Under the pieces are notes generated by a model. That model ran no database searches. It was not told the DNA's origin and saw nothing but the letters and a program-made list of their open reading frames with translations. The position numbers and the translations under genes were made by a program. From Burkholderiales bacterium (GTDB lineage: Bacteria; Pseudomonadota; Gammaproteobacteria; Burkholderiales; Burkholderiaceae_C), in assembly GCA_030604135.1 (NCBI GenBank), contig JAUVWL010000001.1, positions 303,580 through 367,579 on the forward strand: 64,000 nt of DNA, written 5' to 3'. The stretch's first letter is position 1; the number at the start of each line of letters is the position of its first letter. This document shows, in pieces, positions 10,214-21,897 of the stretch.

Positions 10214-11599
10214 ATGGATGTGAATTACCCCTCAGAGGCCCAAGGTTCCCGGCCGACCCCGCGCCGATCGGGCTGGCACAAGGTGCTGGGCATGTTCAAT
10301 CTGAACGACCCTCGGTGGGGACGGGGTGACGACAACGGCTCCGGTGGGGATCAGGGCGGTCCTGAGCAGGGGCGCCCGGACGATCGAGGCCCCCAGCGAG
10401 ATCAGCGTCCCCGAGGTCAGGGTCCGAATCAGGGTCCCCCCGACCTTGACGAGCTCTGGCGCGATTTCAACCGCAAGCTTGGCGGCCTGCTTGGCAACAA
10501 CCGGGGGGGCGGACGCGGCGGACAGGGAGGCTCCGGCGGGGGTATGGGCGGATTCACCCCCGACCCGAAGACGGCGGGTATCGGTGCTGGTCTGATCGGG
10601 GCCGTGGCGGTCCTCATCTGGCTGGGAACGGGCTTCTTTATCGTTCAGGAAGGCCAGCAAGCGGTCATCACCCAGTTCGGCAAGTACCACACCACGGTGG
10701 GCGCCGGCTTCAACTGGCGTTTCCCGTTTCCGATCCAGCGTCACGAGACCGTTTTCGTGACCCAGCTGCGTTCGGTGGATGTCGGCCGTGACAACATTGT
10801 GCCGGCCACGGGCCTGCGCGAATCGTCCATGCTGACGCAAGACGAGAACATCGTCGACATCAAGTTTGTGGTGCAGTACCGCCTCAACGATGCACGGGCT
10901 TTCCTGTTCGAAACCCGCGACCCCGACGTCGCGGTGCTCAAGGCCGCCGAAACAGCGGTGCGCGAGGTCGTGGGCGCCATGAAAATGGATGCGGTGTTGG
11001 CGGAGGAGCGTGATCAGATCGCGCCGCGGGTGCGCAACCTGATGCAGGTCATTCTGGATCGGTACCGCGTAGGTATCGAGGTCACCGGCGTGAACCTTCA
11101 GCAGGGTGGTGTGCGTCCTCCCGAGCAGGTCCAGGCGGCATTTGACGACGTGCTCAAGGCGAGCCAGGAACGCGAGCGCGCCAAGAACGAGGCCGAAGCC
11201 TATGCCAACGACGTGGTGCCCCGCGCACGCGGTACCGCAGCGCGGCTGCTTGAAGAGGCCGAGGGTTACCGGGCGCGTATCGTGGCTCAGGCCGAGGGTG
11301 ATTCCCAGCGATTCAGCTCGATACTGACCGAATACCAGCGCGCGCCAGTGGTCACCCGCGAGCGCATGTACATCGACGCCATGCAGGAGGTCTACAGCAA
11401 CGTCACCAAGGTGCTGGTCGATTCCAAGTCTGGATCCAACCTGTTGTACCTGCCGCTGGACAAGATCATGCAGTTGTCGGGACAGCCGGCCACCGCAGGT
11501 GCCTCCAGCGCACCTGTCAACGCGCAGCCTGCGACTTCCTCGCCCACACCGCGCACCATGGACAACGCCGCCCGCTCTCGAGAGCGTGACAGCCGCTGA
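10214..11599 (+). CDS. hflK: FtsH-modulating membrane protein HflK
   Basis: A 461-residue SPFH (band 7) protein that forms the HflKC cage around FtsH in the inner membrane and modulates its proteolysis. The first 110 residues are Gly/Arg/Pro-rich and contain the conserved PPDLDELWRDFNRKLGGL. One transmembrane helix follows (GLIGAVAVLIWLGTGFFIV), then the SPFH domain and a coiled coil rich in Glu/Ala. ATG 10292 (MFNLNDPRWGRG) is an alternative start with AAGGTG upstream; codon use before it still looks coding, so the longer form is kept. Confidence 0.93.
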   Translation: MDVNYPSEAQGSRPTPRRSGWHKVLGMFNLNDPRWGRGDDNGSGGDQGGPEQGRPDDRGPQRDQRPRGQGPNQGPPDLDELWRDFNRKLGGLLGNNRGGGRGGQGGSGGGMGGFTPDPKTAGIGAGLIGAVAVLIWLGTGFFIVQEGQQAVITQFGKYHTTVGAGFNWRFPFPIQRHETVFVTQLRSVDVGRDNIVPATGLRESSMLTQDENIVDIKFVVQYRLNDARAFLFETRDPDVAVLKAAETAVREVVGAMKMDAVLAEERDQIAPRVRNLMQVILDRYRVGIEVTGVNLQQGGVRPPEQVQAAFDDVLKASQERERAKNEAEAYANDVVPRARGTAARLLEEAEGYRARIVAQAEGDSQRFSSILTEYQRAPVVTRERMYIDAMQEVYSNVTKVLVDSKSGSNLLYLPLDKIMQLSGQPATAGASSAPVNAQPATSSPTPRTMDNAARSRERDSR

Positions 11600-11634
11600 G
11601 CGCCAATGACACGGGTGCACTTGGAGCCAACACA

Positions 11635-12522
11635 ATGAACAAACTGGGTTTCATCATCACCACCATCCTGGTGGCACTGGCCATCGGCAGCTCTATGCTG
11701 TTCGTGGTGGATCAACGTCAGTTCGGCGTCGTTTTTCAACTGGGCGAGATTCGCAAAGTCGTGACCGAACCCGGGCTGAATTTCAAGCTTCCGCCGCCGT
11801 TTCAGAACGTCTCCTACATCGACAAGCGCCTGCTGACCCTGGAGAGTGCCGATACCGAGCCCACCCTGACGGCCGAGCGTCAGCGTGTGGTGATCGACTG
11901 GTACGTGCGCTGGCGCATCAGCGATCCTCAGGCCTATATCCGCAATGTGGGTCTGAACGAGCGGGCCGGGGCTTTGCAGCTCAACCGCGTGGCGCGCAAT
12001 GCCTTCCAGCAGGAAGTGAACAAGCGCACTTTGCAGGAACTGCTCTCGACGCGCCGCGAGGAACTGATGCGCGACGTGCAACGCGAGGTGCTGGCCGCGG
12101 TGCGCGGTGCCGATCGGCCATGGGGCATGGATGTGATCGACGTCCGTATCACGCGCGTGGACTATGCCGAAACCATCACCCGCTCGGTCTACGACCGGAT
12201 GGAAGCCGAACGTCGTCGTGTGGCCAACGAACTGAGGGCGACAGGTTTTGCCGAGGGTGAGCGGATCCGGGCCGAGGCCGACCGTGAACGCGAAGTCATC
12301 ATCGCAGACTCTTTCCGCGATGCCCAACGGATCAAGGGTGAGGCCGATGCCGCAGCGGCGGCGGCGTACTCCGCCGCCTTCGGACGGGACCCGGCATTCG
12401 CCCAGTTCTACCGCAGCCTGGAGGCCTACAAGGCCAGCTTTGCCAACAAGACCGACGTGCTGGTGATGGATCCGTCATCGGATTTCTTCAGGTCTTTGCG
12501 CAGCAGCAACCCTGGACGTTGA
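11635..12522 (+). CDS. hflC: FtsH-modulating membrane protein HflC
   Basis: A 295-residue SPFH protein and partner of HflK. The N-terminal anchor (GFIITTILVALAIGSSMLFV) is followed by the band-7 domain (RQFGVVFQLGEIRKVVTEPG, TVDWY-type strand) and a long charged helix (ATGFAEGERIRAEADREREV). It lies 35 bp after hflK. The pair is followed by a DUF2065 gene, hisZ and purA, the normal beta-proteobacterial arrangement. Confidence 0.95.
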   Translation: MNKLGFIITTILVALAIGSSMLFVVDQRQFGVVFQLGEIRKVVTEPGLNFKLPPPFQNVSYIDKRLLTLESADTEPTLTAERQRVVIDWYVRWRISDPQAYIRNVGLNERAGALQLNRVARNAFQQEVNKRTLQELLSTRREELMRDVQREVLAAVRGADRPWGMDVIDVRITRVDYAETITRSVYDRMEAERRRVANELRATGFAEGERIRAEADREREVIIADSFRDAQRIKGEADAAAAAAYSAAFGRDPAFAQFYRSLEAYKASFANKTDVLVMDPSSDFFRSLRSSNPGR

Positions 12523-12529
12523 GTCGGGA

Positions 12530-12721
12530 TTGGCACTGTCCGACGTTTTCTGGCCAGCTCTGGGGCTGATGCTGGTCTTCGAGGGTTTGCTTCCCTTGCT
12601 GTTGCCGGCGGCATGGCGCCGCATGTTCTCTGACATGCTGCGCCTGCGCGATGGCCAGTTGCGCTTTTTTGGTCTGGTGTCCGTGGGCCTGGGATTGTTG
12701 CTCTGGTCTGCCACCAGCTGA
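12530..12721 (+). CDS. DUF2065 small membrane protein (YjeT-like)
   Basis: A 63-residue protein beginning at TTG 12530, eight bases after the hflC stop. It has two hydrophobic helices (ALGLMLVFEGLLPLLLP and FFGLVSVGLGLLLW) around a short basic loop, MFSDMLRLRDGQLR. This is the DUF2065/YjeT pattern, usually found next to hflC. The biochemical role is unknown; position suggests a link to HflKC-FtsH, which is inference. Confidence 0.85.
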   Translation: MALSDVFWPALGLMLVFEGLLPLLLPAAWRRMFSDMLRLRDGQLRFFGLVSVGLGLLLWSATS

Positions 12722-12786
12722 AGATCAGGGGCGACTTGCGTGGTGTGAGCTTCGGCGAGCGAGAGCCATGGTCTTTGGGGCATGAT

Positions 12787-12951
12787 CTGGTGCAGTGTTT
12801 CACGCTATATGGAACATAAAAGCGCGCCTTTTGGGCCATGGCTGCGTTGCAAATCCGCGCGATACCGCCCGGTATCGCTGTGGCTTGCGCCTTGCCCTGA
12901 GCCAAAACGCATCGTTTTTGTTTGTCCCATCAAGAGTCAAACACCGCACTA
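12787..12951 (+). repeat. Long imperfect palindrome, MITE-like candidate
   Basis: The two halves of this 165-bp stretch are degenerate reverse complements. The outer ends (12790-12803, GTGCAGTGTTTCAC; 12936-12949, whose complement reads GTGCGGTGTTTGAC) match at 12 of 14 positions. The centre is an exact inverted repeat: GCGATACCG (12859-12867), CC, CGGTATCGC (12870-12878). No clear target-site duplication is visible. It sits alone between the DUF2065 gene and hisZ and contains no credible gene. It could be a miniature transposable element or a palindromic intergenic repeat. Confidence 0.6.
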
Positions 12952-12979
12952 GGCCGTCCCGGGAAAACGCCAGCTTCCG

Positions 12980-13000
12980 ACCGGTAAAATGCCGGTTTTT
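12980..13000 (+). promoter_or_regulatory. Short hairpin with T-run just before hisZ
   Basis: ACCGG (12980-12984), TAAAATG, CCGGT (12992-12996) and then TTTT form a 5-bp GC stem with a T tract 15 bp before the hisZ start. The loop includes TAAAAT, a good -10 hexamer. It may therefore be the hisZ-purA promoter rather than a terminator of the preceding operon; the two readings cannot be separated by eye. Confidence 0.3.
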
Positions 13001-13014
13001 ACTCCTGCCAACCC

Positions 13015-15611
<2,597 letters not shown>

Positions 15612-15669
15612 TGGCCGAACGCCTGGCTTTCATGCAGAATCGCCCGACCGAACCCCACCCGGAGACCCC

Positions 15670-16194
15670 ATGCTGACCGAAGATGGCAAGCACCTGTACG
15701 TGTCCTACGACGAGTACCACAACCTGATTGAAAAGCTGGCCCTCAAGGTCTACCAGTCGGGTTGGGCGTTCGACACCATTCTGTGCCTGGCCCGTGGAGG
15801 CATGCGACCGGGGGACATTCTCTCCCGCATCTTCGATGTGCCGCTGGCCATCATGTCGACCAGCTCCTACCGGGCTGACGCAGGCACCATTCAGGGCAAC
15901 CTGGACATCGCGCGTTACATCACCACACCCAAGGGTGAGATCGCCGGCCGCGTTCTGCTCGTCGACGACCTGGCCGACTCGGGCCATACCTTGCACGCGG
16001 TAATCAACCAGCTGCGCAACAACTACAAGCCGATCACTGAGCTGCGCAGTGCGGTCATCTGGACCAAGGCACTGTCCACGTTCACGCCTGACTATTCGGT
16101 CGAGTTCCTGCCGACCAACCCGTGGATTCACCAGCCCTTCGAGAGCTACGACAGCATGCGTCCTGCGCAGTTGCTGGAGAAGTGGAAGCTGTGA
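15670..16194 (+). CDS. Phosphoribosyltransferase (hypoxanthine/xanthine type)
   Basis: A 174-residue type I phosphoribosyltransferase. The PRPP loop is VLLVDDLADSGHTL, preceded by LARGGMRPGDILSRIF. The flexible loop STSSYRADAG resembles those of xanthine-guanine enzymes. A purine salvage role fits its place 58 bp after purA, with a CCGGAGACCCC ribosome-binding site. The base specificity cannot be fixed from sequence. Confidence 0.88.
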   Translation: MLTEDGKHLYVSYDEYHNLIEKLALKVYQSGWAFDTILCLARGGMRPGDILSRIFDVPLAIMSTSSYRADAGTIQGNLDIARYITTPKGEIAGRVLLVDDLADSGHTLHAVINQLRNNYKPITELRSAVIWTKALSTFTPDYSVEFLPTNPWIHQPFESYDSMRPAQLLEKWKL

Positions 16195-16251
16195 GTGCTT
16201 TGCACTTGCTTTGACACCGGCAGTCCGAAGGTGCAGCCCAGGTCCTGACTG

Positions 16252-17451
16252 ATGCCCACGTCCAATTCGTCCACCCGCCTCATCCACCATCCCTACCGTC
16301 CACCGGAGGGCTTCGAGGCAGTGGCGCCGGGTGTGCACAAGGCTTCCACGGTCATCTTCCCCGACGTTCAGGCGCTGCGCAGCCGGGACTGGAAGGACAA
16401 AAGCGGTTACACCTACGGACTGCACGGCACACCCACCACCTTCACACTGGAAGAGCGCATAGCCACGCTGGAAGGCGGCCAGTTCTGTGTGCTGGCGCCC
16501 AGCGGCCTGTCGGCCATCAGCCTGGTCGACATGGCTTTCCTGCGCCAGGGCGACCAGATGCTGCTGCCCGACAACGCCTACGGTCCCGGCAAAGCCTTTG
16601 CCGAGGCCGAAATGCGCCAGTGGGGCGTCCAGGTGGCTTATTACGACCCCATGGACCCGGCCGACCTGGCCCGCCGGCTGACACCGGCCACGCGGCTGGT
16701 CTGGCTGGAGGCGCCAGGCTCGATCACGCTGGAGTTTCCGGACCTGCCGGCACTGACCGAGGTGGTCCGCCAGCACAACACCCGCCACCCCGGCGAGCGA
16801 GCGGCCATCACCGCCTTGGACAACACGTGGGGCGCCGGCTTGGCCTTCAACGCCTTTGAGCTCGGCGTTGACGTCTCGATGCAGGCGCTGACCAAGTACC
16901 CGAGCGGTGGTGCCGACGTGCTCATGGGCTCCGTGGTCACGCGCGACGAGGCTCTGCACCGGCAAATCCTGTTGTGCCACATGCGCCTGGGTCTGGGCGT
17001 CGGGGCCAATGACGCCGAGCTGGTACTGCGAGGCCTGCCCACGGTGTCCTTGCGGTACGACACACAGGACAAAGCCACCCGTGAACTGGCGCAATGGATG
17101 CAGTCGCAGCCCGGTGTGGTGCAAGTGCTGCATCCGGCGCTGGCCGGTTCGCCCGGTCACGGGTTCTGGCGGCGTGATGCGCGGGCGGCGGCCTGCCTTT
17201 TCAGCGTCGTGTTCGAAGCCCGATTTGATTCGGGTCAGATAGACGCCTTCTGCGACAACCTGAACCTGTTTCAACTCGGCTGGAGCTGGGCCGGCCCGAT
17301 CAGCCTGTGCGCGCCCTACCACGTGCCGTCCATTCGATCACACACGGCCTGGCCGCATCCCGGCGGTCTGGTCAGGTTCGCCGTTGGCCTGGAGTTGGTG
17401 GAGGATCTGCAGGGCGATCTGGCGCAGGCCTTGGCGAAACTGGTATCCTGA
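16252..17451 (+). CDS. metC: Cystathionine beta-lyase-like PLP enzyme
   Basis: A 399-residue member of the Cys/Met metabolism PLP family, fold type I. Visible are SGYTYGLHGTPTTFTLEERIA, the cofactor stacking region ending LEAPGS and LDNTWGAG, and the Schiff-base lysine in SMQALTKYPSGGADVLMGSV. Cystathionine beta-lyase (cystathionine to homocysteine, pyruvate and ammonia) is the best call; other C-S lyases of the family cannot be excluded. It begins 57 bp after the phosphoribosyltransferase and may be cotranscribed. Confidence 0.85.
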   Translation: MPTSNSSTRLIHHPYRPPEGFEAVAPGVHKASTVIFPDVQALRSRDWKDKSGYTYGLHGTPTTFTLEERIATLEGGQFCVLAPSGLSAISLVDMAFLRQGDQMLLPDNAYGPGKAFAEAEMRQWGVQVAYYDPMDPADLARRLTPATRLVWLEAPGSITLEFPDLPALTEVVRQHNTRHPGERAAITALDNTWGAGLAFNAFELGVDVSMQALTKYPSGGADVLMGSVVTRDEALHRQILLCHMRLGLGVGANDAELVLRGLPTVSLRYDTQDKATRELAQWMQSQPGVVQVLHPALAGSPGHGFWRRDARAAACLFSVVFEARFDSGQIDAFCDNLNLFQLGWSWAGPISLCAPYHVPSIRSHTAWPHPGGLVRFAVGLELVEDLQGDLAQALAKLVS

Positions 17452-17481
17452 CCACAGTTCAATCCACGGAGATCAACCGCT

Positions 17482-17673
17482 TTGGCCACACCCAACTACG
17501 GATACGAGAAGCGCCAGCGCGAGTTGGCCAAAAAGCAGAAGAAGGAAGAGAAGCTGCGTGCCAAAAGCACGCGACGGCAAGGTGCCGATGACGCACCACT
17601 TGATGATGATCGCGCCGGCTCGCCACAAGACGGTGACGCCGAGGGGACCCCGGGCACAAACCCGACCGCCTGA
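17482..17673 (+). CDS. Small charged conserved protein, function unknown
   Basis: A 63-residue protein from TTG 17482 with CGGAG upstream. The first 28 residues (ATPNYGYEKRQRELAKKQKK onward) are strongly basic and helical; the rest is acidic and disordered. Short proteins beginning with this NYGYEKRQ block are familiar in betaproteobacteria, but no function is known to me. It ends convergently 48 bp from mnmH. Confidence 0.7.
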   Translation: MATPNYGYEKRQRELAKKQKKEEKLRAKSTRRQGADDAPLDDDRAGSPQDGDAEGTPGTNPTA

Positions 17674-17721
17674 AGGGCCATACGCGACCAGGCCATCCGG
17701 CCTGTGCGCGTGCCATGGCTC

Positions 17722-18786
17722 TCATCGGGTAGGCGTGGTGAGCAGGCCCGCTGCCGCCTGATCGAATGCCTCGGCCGAGTGGCCGGAAAGCGAACACACT
17801 TGCGCTTGGCCGTGCTGTCGATAGTTGCGCGCAATGGATGCCGCGTAGGTCGGGTCGTAGTGCTGTCTCAGAAGGTCCATCACCACTGCTGGCGTGTTGC
17901 CAGAGCGGACCTGCACAATCCATTCGGAAACCACCGCCTTGCCCCGCAGCTCGGTAAGGGCTTCCAGCCGGCGGCAGAAGAAGTCCGGATCCTTGACGAA
18001 GAAGTCGTAGTCCTCCATCAGCAGGGCCACACGCTCCTCGTCGGGCAGCTTCAGGTCGATGCAGGGGCTGGCACGCATGGCCTCGATCAGGGCGTCGGGC
18101 ACGCGCAGGTTGCCCACCTTCTTGCTCTCGCTCTCCACAAAAACCGGCCGGCTGGCGTCGAAGCGGCGCAGGCGCTCCCAGACCATGGAATCGAAGCGCT
18201 TCTGGCTGGGCTGCGCAACACCCGGGATGTGGCCCAGCACCGAGCTGCGGTGGCAGGCCAGGGCTTCCAGGTCCAGCACCTGGGCGCCTTGCTGTTCCAG
18301 GTGATGCAGCAGTCGTGTCTTGCCGCTGCCGGTCGGGCCGCAGATGACGCGAAAGTGCAATCGCGCAGCCTGGGCTGGCAAGTCGGCCACCAGCGCGTGT
18401 CGCCAGGCTTTGTAGCCCCCTTCGATCAGGCTGACCTGAAACCCGATCGCGCCCAGGATGGTGGCCAGGGCGCCGCTCCGGTTGCCTCCGCGCCAGCAGT
18501 AGACCAGGGGTTTCCAGTCTCGCGGCTTGTCGAGCGCATGTTGTTCGATGTGGCTGGCGATGTTGCGGGCGGCAATGGCGGCGCCGCGCTTCTTTGCTTC
18601 GAACGCGTTGACCTGCTTGTAAAGGGTGCCGATGGCGGCACGCTCGGCGTTGTTCAGGGTGGGCCAGTTGACGGCGCCCGGGACATGGTCCAGCGCGTGC
18701 TCGTCTTCCGAACGGGCGTCAATGAGGGTGTCGAAGTCATCCAGCCGACGCAAGGCGTCGGTGGCGCTGAGGGTCTGGACGGGCAT
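17722..18786 (-). CDS. mnmH: tRNA 2-selenouridine synthase MnmH (SelU)
   Basis: A 354-residue enzyme that converts 2-thiouridine at tRNA wobble position 34 to 2-selenouridine through a geranylated intermediate. Residues 1-130 are a rhodanese domain with catalytic Cys97 in YCWRGGNRSG, matching the E. coli position. A P-loop GPTGSGKT lies at 150-157. The enzyme needs selenophosphate from SelD, which is not in this window. tesA lies upstream on the same strand, with 30 bp between them. Confidence 0.94.
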   Translation of the reverse strand: MPVQTLSATDALRRLDDFDTLIDARSEDEHALDHVPGAVNWPTLNNAERAAIGTLYKQVNAFEAKKRGAAIAARNIASHIEQHALDKPRDWKPLVYCWRGGNRSGALATILGAIGFQVSLIEGGYKAWRHALVADLPAQAARLHFRVICGPTGSGKTRLLHHLEQQGAQVLDLEALACHRSSVLGHIPGVAQPSQKRFDSMVWERLRRFDASRPVFVESESKKVGNLRVPDALIEAMRASPCIDLKLPDEERVALLMEDYDFFVKDPDFFCRRLEALTELRGKAVVSEWIVQVRSGNTPAVVMDLLRQHYDPTYAASIARNYRQHGQAQVCSLSGHSAEAFDQAAAGLLTTPTR

Positions 18787-18816
18787 GGCGGTGATTATCG
18801 CCGCCGTGCCGGCTGT

Positions 18817-19491
18817 TCATCGGGGCAGCAATGGACGCAGTGCTGGCCAGACGTTGGCCAGCATGATGGGCTGGGCCTCTTCGTTGGGGTGGATGCGGTC
18901 CGGCTGGAACAGCTTGAGGGGGTCGGGGCCGTCGGCCACTCCGGCCAGGAAGAAGGGCACCAGCGCGGCCTGCTCGGCCTTGGCCACCGTGCTGAAGACC
19001 TCGCGAAACTCCTGGGCGTAGCGGGCGCCATAGTTGGGCGGCATTTCCATGCCCACGATCAGCACCTGGGCACCAGCCTCGCGGGACAGGCGAGCCATGG
19101 TGCTCAGGTTGTCGCGCGTCATGCCCAATGGCAGGCCGCGCAGTGCGTCGTTGCCACCCAGCTCGATCACCACCACGGCGGGCCGGTGCTGACGCAGCAG
19201 GGCTGGCAGGCGCGAGCGACCGCCAGCGGTGGTGTCGCCGCTGATGCTGGCATTGACCACCCGAACCGATTGGCGTTCGCCGGCCAGCTTGTCCTGCAGC
19301 AGGGCCACCCAGCCACGGCCGCGTTGCAGTCCGTATTCGGCGCTCAGGGAGTCGCCCACGATCAGTACCACCGGCTCATTGGGTGGGCTGCCTGCCGCCG
19401 CCTTGGTCTGCACGCTCTGTGCTGCAGCGTGGAACGAAAGACCGGTCGGCACGATCGTCAGTGCCAGCACGTTAAAGTGTCGTCGTTTCAA
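18817..19491 (-). CDS. tesA: SGNH hydrolase / acyl-CoA thioesterase I-type (TesA)
   Basis: A 224-residue periplasmic multifunctional esterase (thioesterase I/protease I/lysophospholipase L1 family). An N-terminal signal peptide runs to about AAAQS. Block I is GDSLSAEYGL with Ser48 as nucleophile, block III is GGNDALRG and block V is DRIHPNEEAQ with the Asp-His pair. The start faces ybbA with only 14 bp between the two start codons, the same divergent tesA-ybbA arrangement as in E. coli. Confidence 0.93.
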   Translation of the reverse strand: MKRRHFNVLALTIVPTGLSFHAAAQSVQTKAAAGSPPNEPVVLIVGDSLSAEYGLQRGRGWVALLQDKLAGERQSVRVVNASISGDTTAGGRSRLPALLRQHRPAVVVIELGGNDALRGLPLGMTRDNLSTMARLSREAGAQVLIVGMEMPPNYGARYAQEFREVFSTVAKAEQAALVPFFLAGVADGPDPLKLFQPDRIHPNEEAQPIMLANVWPALRPLLPR

Positions 19492-19505
19492 CTCAAGGCC
19501 TTCCC

Positions 19506-20177
19506 ATGTCGGATGTGATGATTTCGGTGGAGCATGTGTTCAAGTCGGTGACGGACTCCACCGGCACCCTGGAGATTCTGCGCGATATCGATTTCCGCCT
19601 GAACCAGGGGGAAACCGCCGCCATTGTCGGGGCTTCCGGCTCGGGCAAGAGCACGCTGCTGTCCATCATTGCCGGCTTGGATACACCGACCAGCGGAACA
19701 GTTCACATCGACGGTGTCAATCTGTTTGCCCTGGACGAAGACCAGCGCGCGGCGTTGCGGGCCGACAAGGTGGGCTTTGTGTTCCAGAGCTTCCAGTTGC
19801 TGGGCAACCTGACGGCGCTGGAGAACGTGATGCTGCCGCTGGAACTGGCCGGTCGGCGCGATGCCAGGTCGGCCGCAGTTCACATGCTGGAGCGGGTCGG
19901 CCTGGGCGAGCGGCTGGGGCATTACCCCAAGGTGCTGTCCGGTGGAGAGCAGCAGCGGGTGGCACTGGCCCGCGCCTTTGTGGTCAAACCGGCCGTGTTG
20001 CTGGCCGACGAACCCACGGGCAGCCTGGACTTCGCCACCGGCGGACGGATCATGGAGCTGATGTTCGAGCTCAATGCGGAACAGGGCACGACGCTGGTGC
20101 TGGTCACCCATGACCGGGACATTGCGTCCCAGTGTCAGCGGCGTGTGACGATTGAAGCCGGAAGGGTCTTGCCTTGA
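19506..20177 (+). CDS. ybbA: ABC transporter ATP-binding protein YbbA
   Basis: A 223-residue ATPase of the MacB/LolD class. Walker A is GASGSGKST, the signature is LSGGEQQR, and Walker B is VLLADEPTGSLD. In E. coli it pairs with the permease YbbP and sits beside tesA. Here the next gene is an inverted sensor kinase ending 3 bp away, so no permease is adjacent. It must work with a partner encoded elsewhere, or as an orphan. Confidence 0.9.
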   Translation: MSDVMISVEHVFKSVTDSTGTLEILRDIDFRLNQGETAAIVGASGSGKSTLLSIIAGLDTPTSGTVHIDGVNLFALDEDQRAALRADKVGFVFQSFQLLGNLTALENVMLPLELAGRRDARSAAVHMLERVGLGERLGHYPKVLSGGEQQRVALARAFVVKPAVLLADEPTGSLDFATGGRIMELMFELNAEQGTTLVLVTHDRDIASQCQRRVTIEAGRVLP

Positions 20178-20180
20178 CGG

Positions 20181-21890
20181 CTATACCTTGTCCGACTCTT
20201 GAACGGTCGCCGCGGGGCCGCGCTGCAGCAGGGCTTTGAGGCGCAGCGGGCGCACCGGTTTGCGCAACACGGCCAGATCCGGAGGGGCCTCCAGCCCCAG
20301 TTCACCGGTCAACAGAATGCGATGCTGGACGCCAGGGTGCGAGGCTGCCATCTGCAACAGTGCCAGGCCGTCCATGTCACCTGGCAGGCGCCAGTCGCTG
20401 ATGATGGTGTCGGCGGCAAAGTGGCGCAAGGCGGCCAAGGCCTGTTCCGCGTCCTGCACGGCCAGCACCTCGATCTGCCAACCGGTCATGAGCTGAACCA
20501 GCGACTCGCTCACCATGGGGTGGTCTTCCACGAGCAGAACCCGGTGGCAGGACTGGCCGCCGGCACCGGGGTTTGTCACCATCGGCACATCTTGGCCTGG
20601 TGGCGGGGCGGATGCCAGGGGCAGGCGCAGCTCGAAGCACGTGCCCTGGCCGGGACTCGATCTGACCTGGACTGGCACGGACAGAAGCTGGCACAGGCGC
20701 TGTACGGTGGCCAGCCCCAGTCCTGCTCCCCTGTCTGGGGCACGCTCCCGGTTGCCCACCTGCGTGAATTCTTCAAAGATGCTGGGCAGGTGTTCCGGTG
20801 CAATACCGATGCCGGTGTCGATGACCTGCAGTCGCACCTCGTGGCCAGCCGGTCGGGCGGCCAGCAGCACGCCGCCCTGTTGCGTGTAGCGGATGCCGTT
20901 GGCCAGCAGGTTCGACAGCACGCGTTCCAGCAGGTCAGGGTCTGTCCGGACCCAGACGTCGCGCACATGCAGCCGCAGTCTCAGGGACTTGCTGCGGGCC
21001 AGGGCATCGTGCAAGTGAAACACGCGCAGCAGCAATGTGGGCAGGTGCACGGCGCGTGCTTGGGCCTGGACACGGCCTGAGTCCAGTCGGGCGATGTCCA
21101 GAATGCCGTCCAGCAGGCGATCCAGCGCGTCCAGGCATTGCCCCATGCTCTGGATGACCTTTTCGCTGGTGTCGCCTCGTGCCATGACCCCGTGGTAGAG
21201 GTGCAGCGCCTGCAGCGGTTGTCGCAGGTCGTGGCTGGCGGCTGCCAGAAAGCGCTGTTTGGCGTCCCGGGCTTCCTGGGCATGCAGGCGAAGCACGATG
21301 GATTCTTCCAGCTGCCGGCTGCGCTCCTGCACCAGACGGAGCATCAGGACGATGAAGCTGGCCCCGATCAGACCGAGCAGCCAGAGTTCGCGCTCCGGAC
21401 TGCGCAACAGGCTGAACACCACCGGGCCGATCAGCAGGGGCAGCGCCAGGCGAAGGGCGAGACCATCGGCCGAGGCAGAAAAAGAGAACGCAATGGAGCT
21501 GGACACCAGCGCGATGGTGAGTGCCAGTGCCAGAAATGTGTCCGTGCTGTCGAACAGGAGAACACCAGCGCTGCCCCAGGCAGCGGCACTGAAAAGCACC
21601 CGAACTCGATGCCAGCGCAACTGCCTGTTCAGGGCCTGGGCATTGGCATCGGGCAGGGCGAGCGGTCGCCACACGCGCAGCGCCACGCCCACAAACACCC
21701 AACCCATCCAGAACACCGCCGAGAGCGGTCGATCCGGGTAGCCGAAATAGGCGGCGATCAGCACGGTGATGATGGCCTGCCAGGCCACAGAGGCGGGTGT
21801 CCAGCGACCGCTCAGTCGCAGCACCTCGAGCTTGACGCGCAACCCCAGACCCGCATCGGCTGAAAGAGGCTCGGTCGCCCGCATGTTCAC
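20181..21890 (-). CDS. Hybrid sensor histidine kinase
   Basis: A 569-residue membrane kinase. About six hydrophobic segments occupy residues 35-195, with no obvious periplasmic ligand domain. The H box is AASHDLRQPLQ, followed by N (LSNLLANGIRYTQQGG), G1 (DTGIGIAPEHLP) and G2 (GAGLGLATVQRL) boxes. A C-terminal receiver follows, with phosphoacceptor Asp in TIISDWRLPGDMDG. The stimulus is unknown. It lies 7 bp downstream of the response regulator on the same strand, so the two form an operon. Confidence 0.92.
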   Translation of the reverse strand: MNMRATEPLSADAGLGLRVKLEVLRLSGRWTPASVAWQAIITVLIAAYFGYPDRPLSAVFWMGWVFVGVALRVWRPLALPDANAQALNRQLRWHRVRVLFSAAAWGSAGVLLFDSTDTFLALALTIALVSSSIAFSFSASADGLALRLALPLLIGPVVFSLLRSPERELWLLGLIGASFIVLMLRLVQERSRQLEESIVLRLHAQEARDAKQRFLAAASHDLRQPLQALHLYHGVMARGDTSEKVIQSMGQCLDALDRLLDGILDIARLDSGRVQAQARAVHLPTLLLRVFHLHDALARSKSLRLRLHVRDVWVRTDPDLLERVLSNLLANGIRYTQQGGVLLAARPAGHEVRLQVIDTGIGIAPEHLPSIFEEFTQVGNRERAPDRGAGLGLATVQRLCQLLSVPVQVRSSPGQGTCFELRLPLASAPPPGQDVPMVTNPGAGGQSCHRVLLVEDHPMVSESLVQLMTGWQIEVLAVQDAEQALAALRHFAADTIISDWRLPGDMDGLALLQMAASHPGVQHRILLTGELGLEAPPDLAVLRKPVRPLRLKALLQRGPAATVQESDKV

Positions 21891-21897
21891 CGGGTTA

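Noticed and set aside
17704..19518. 604-residue plus-strand open frame
   Set aside because: Antisense to mnmH and tesA, both of which have conserved catalytic residues.
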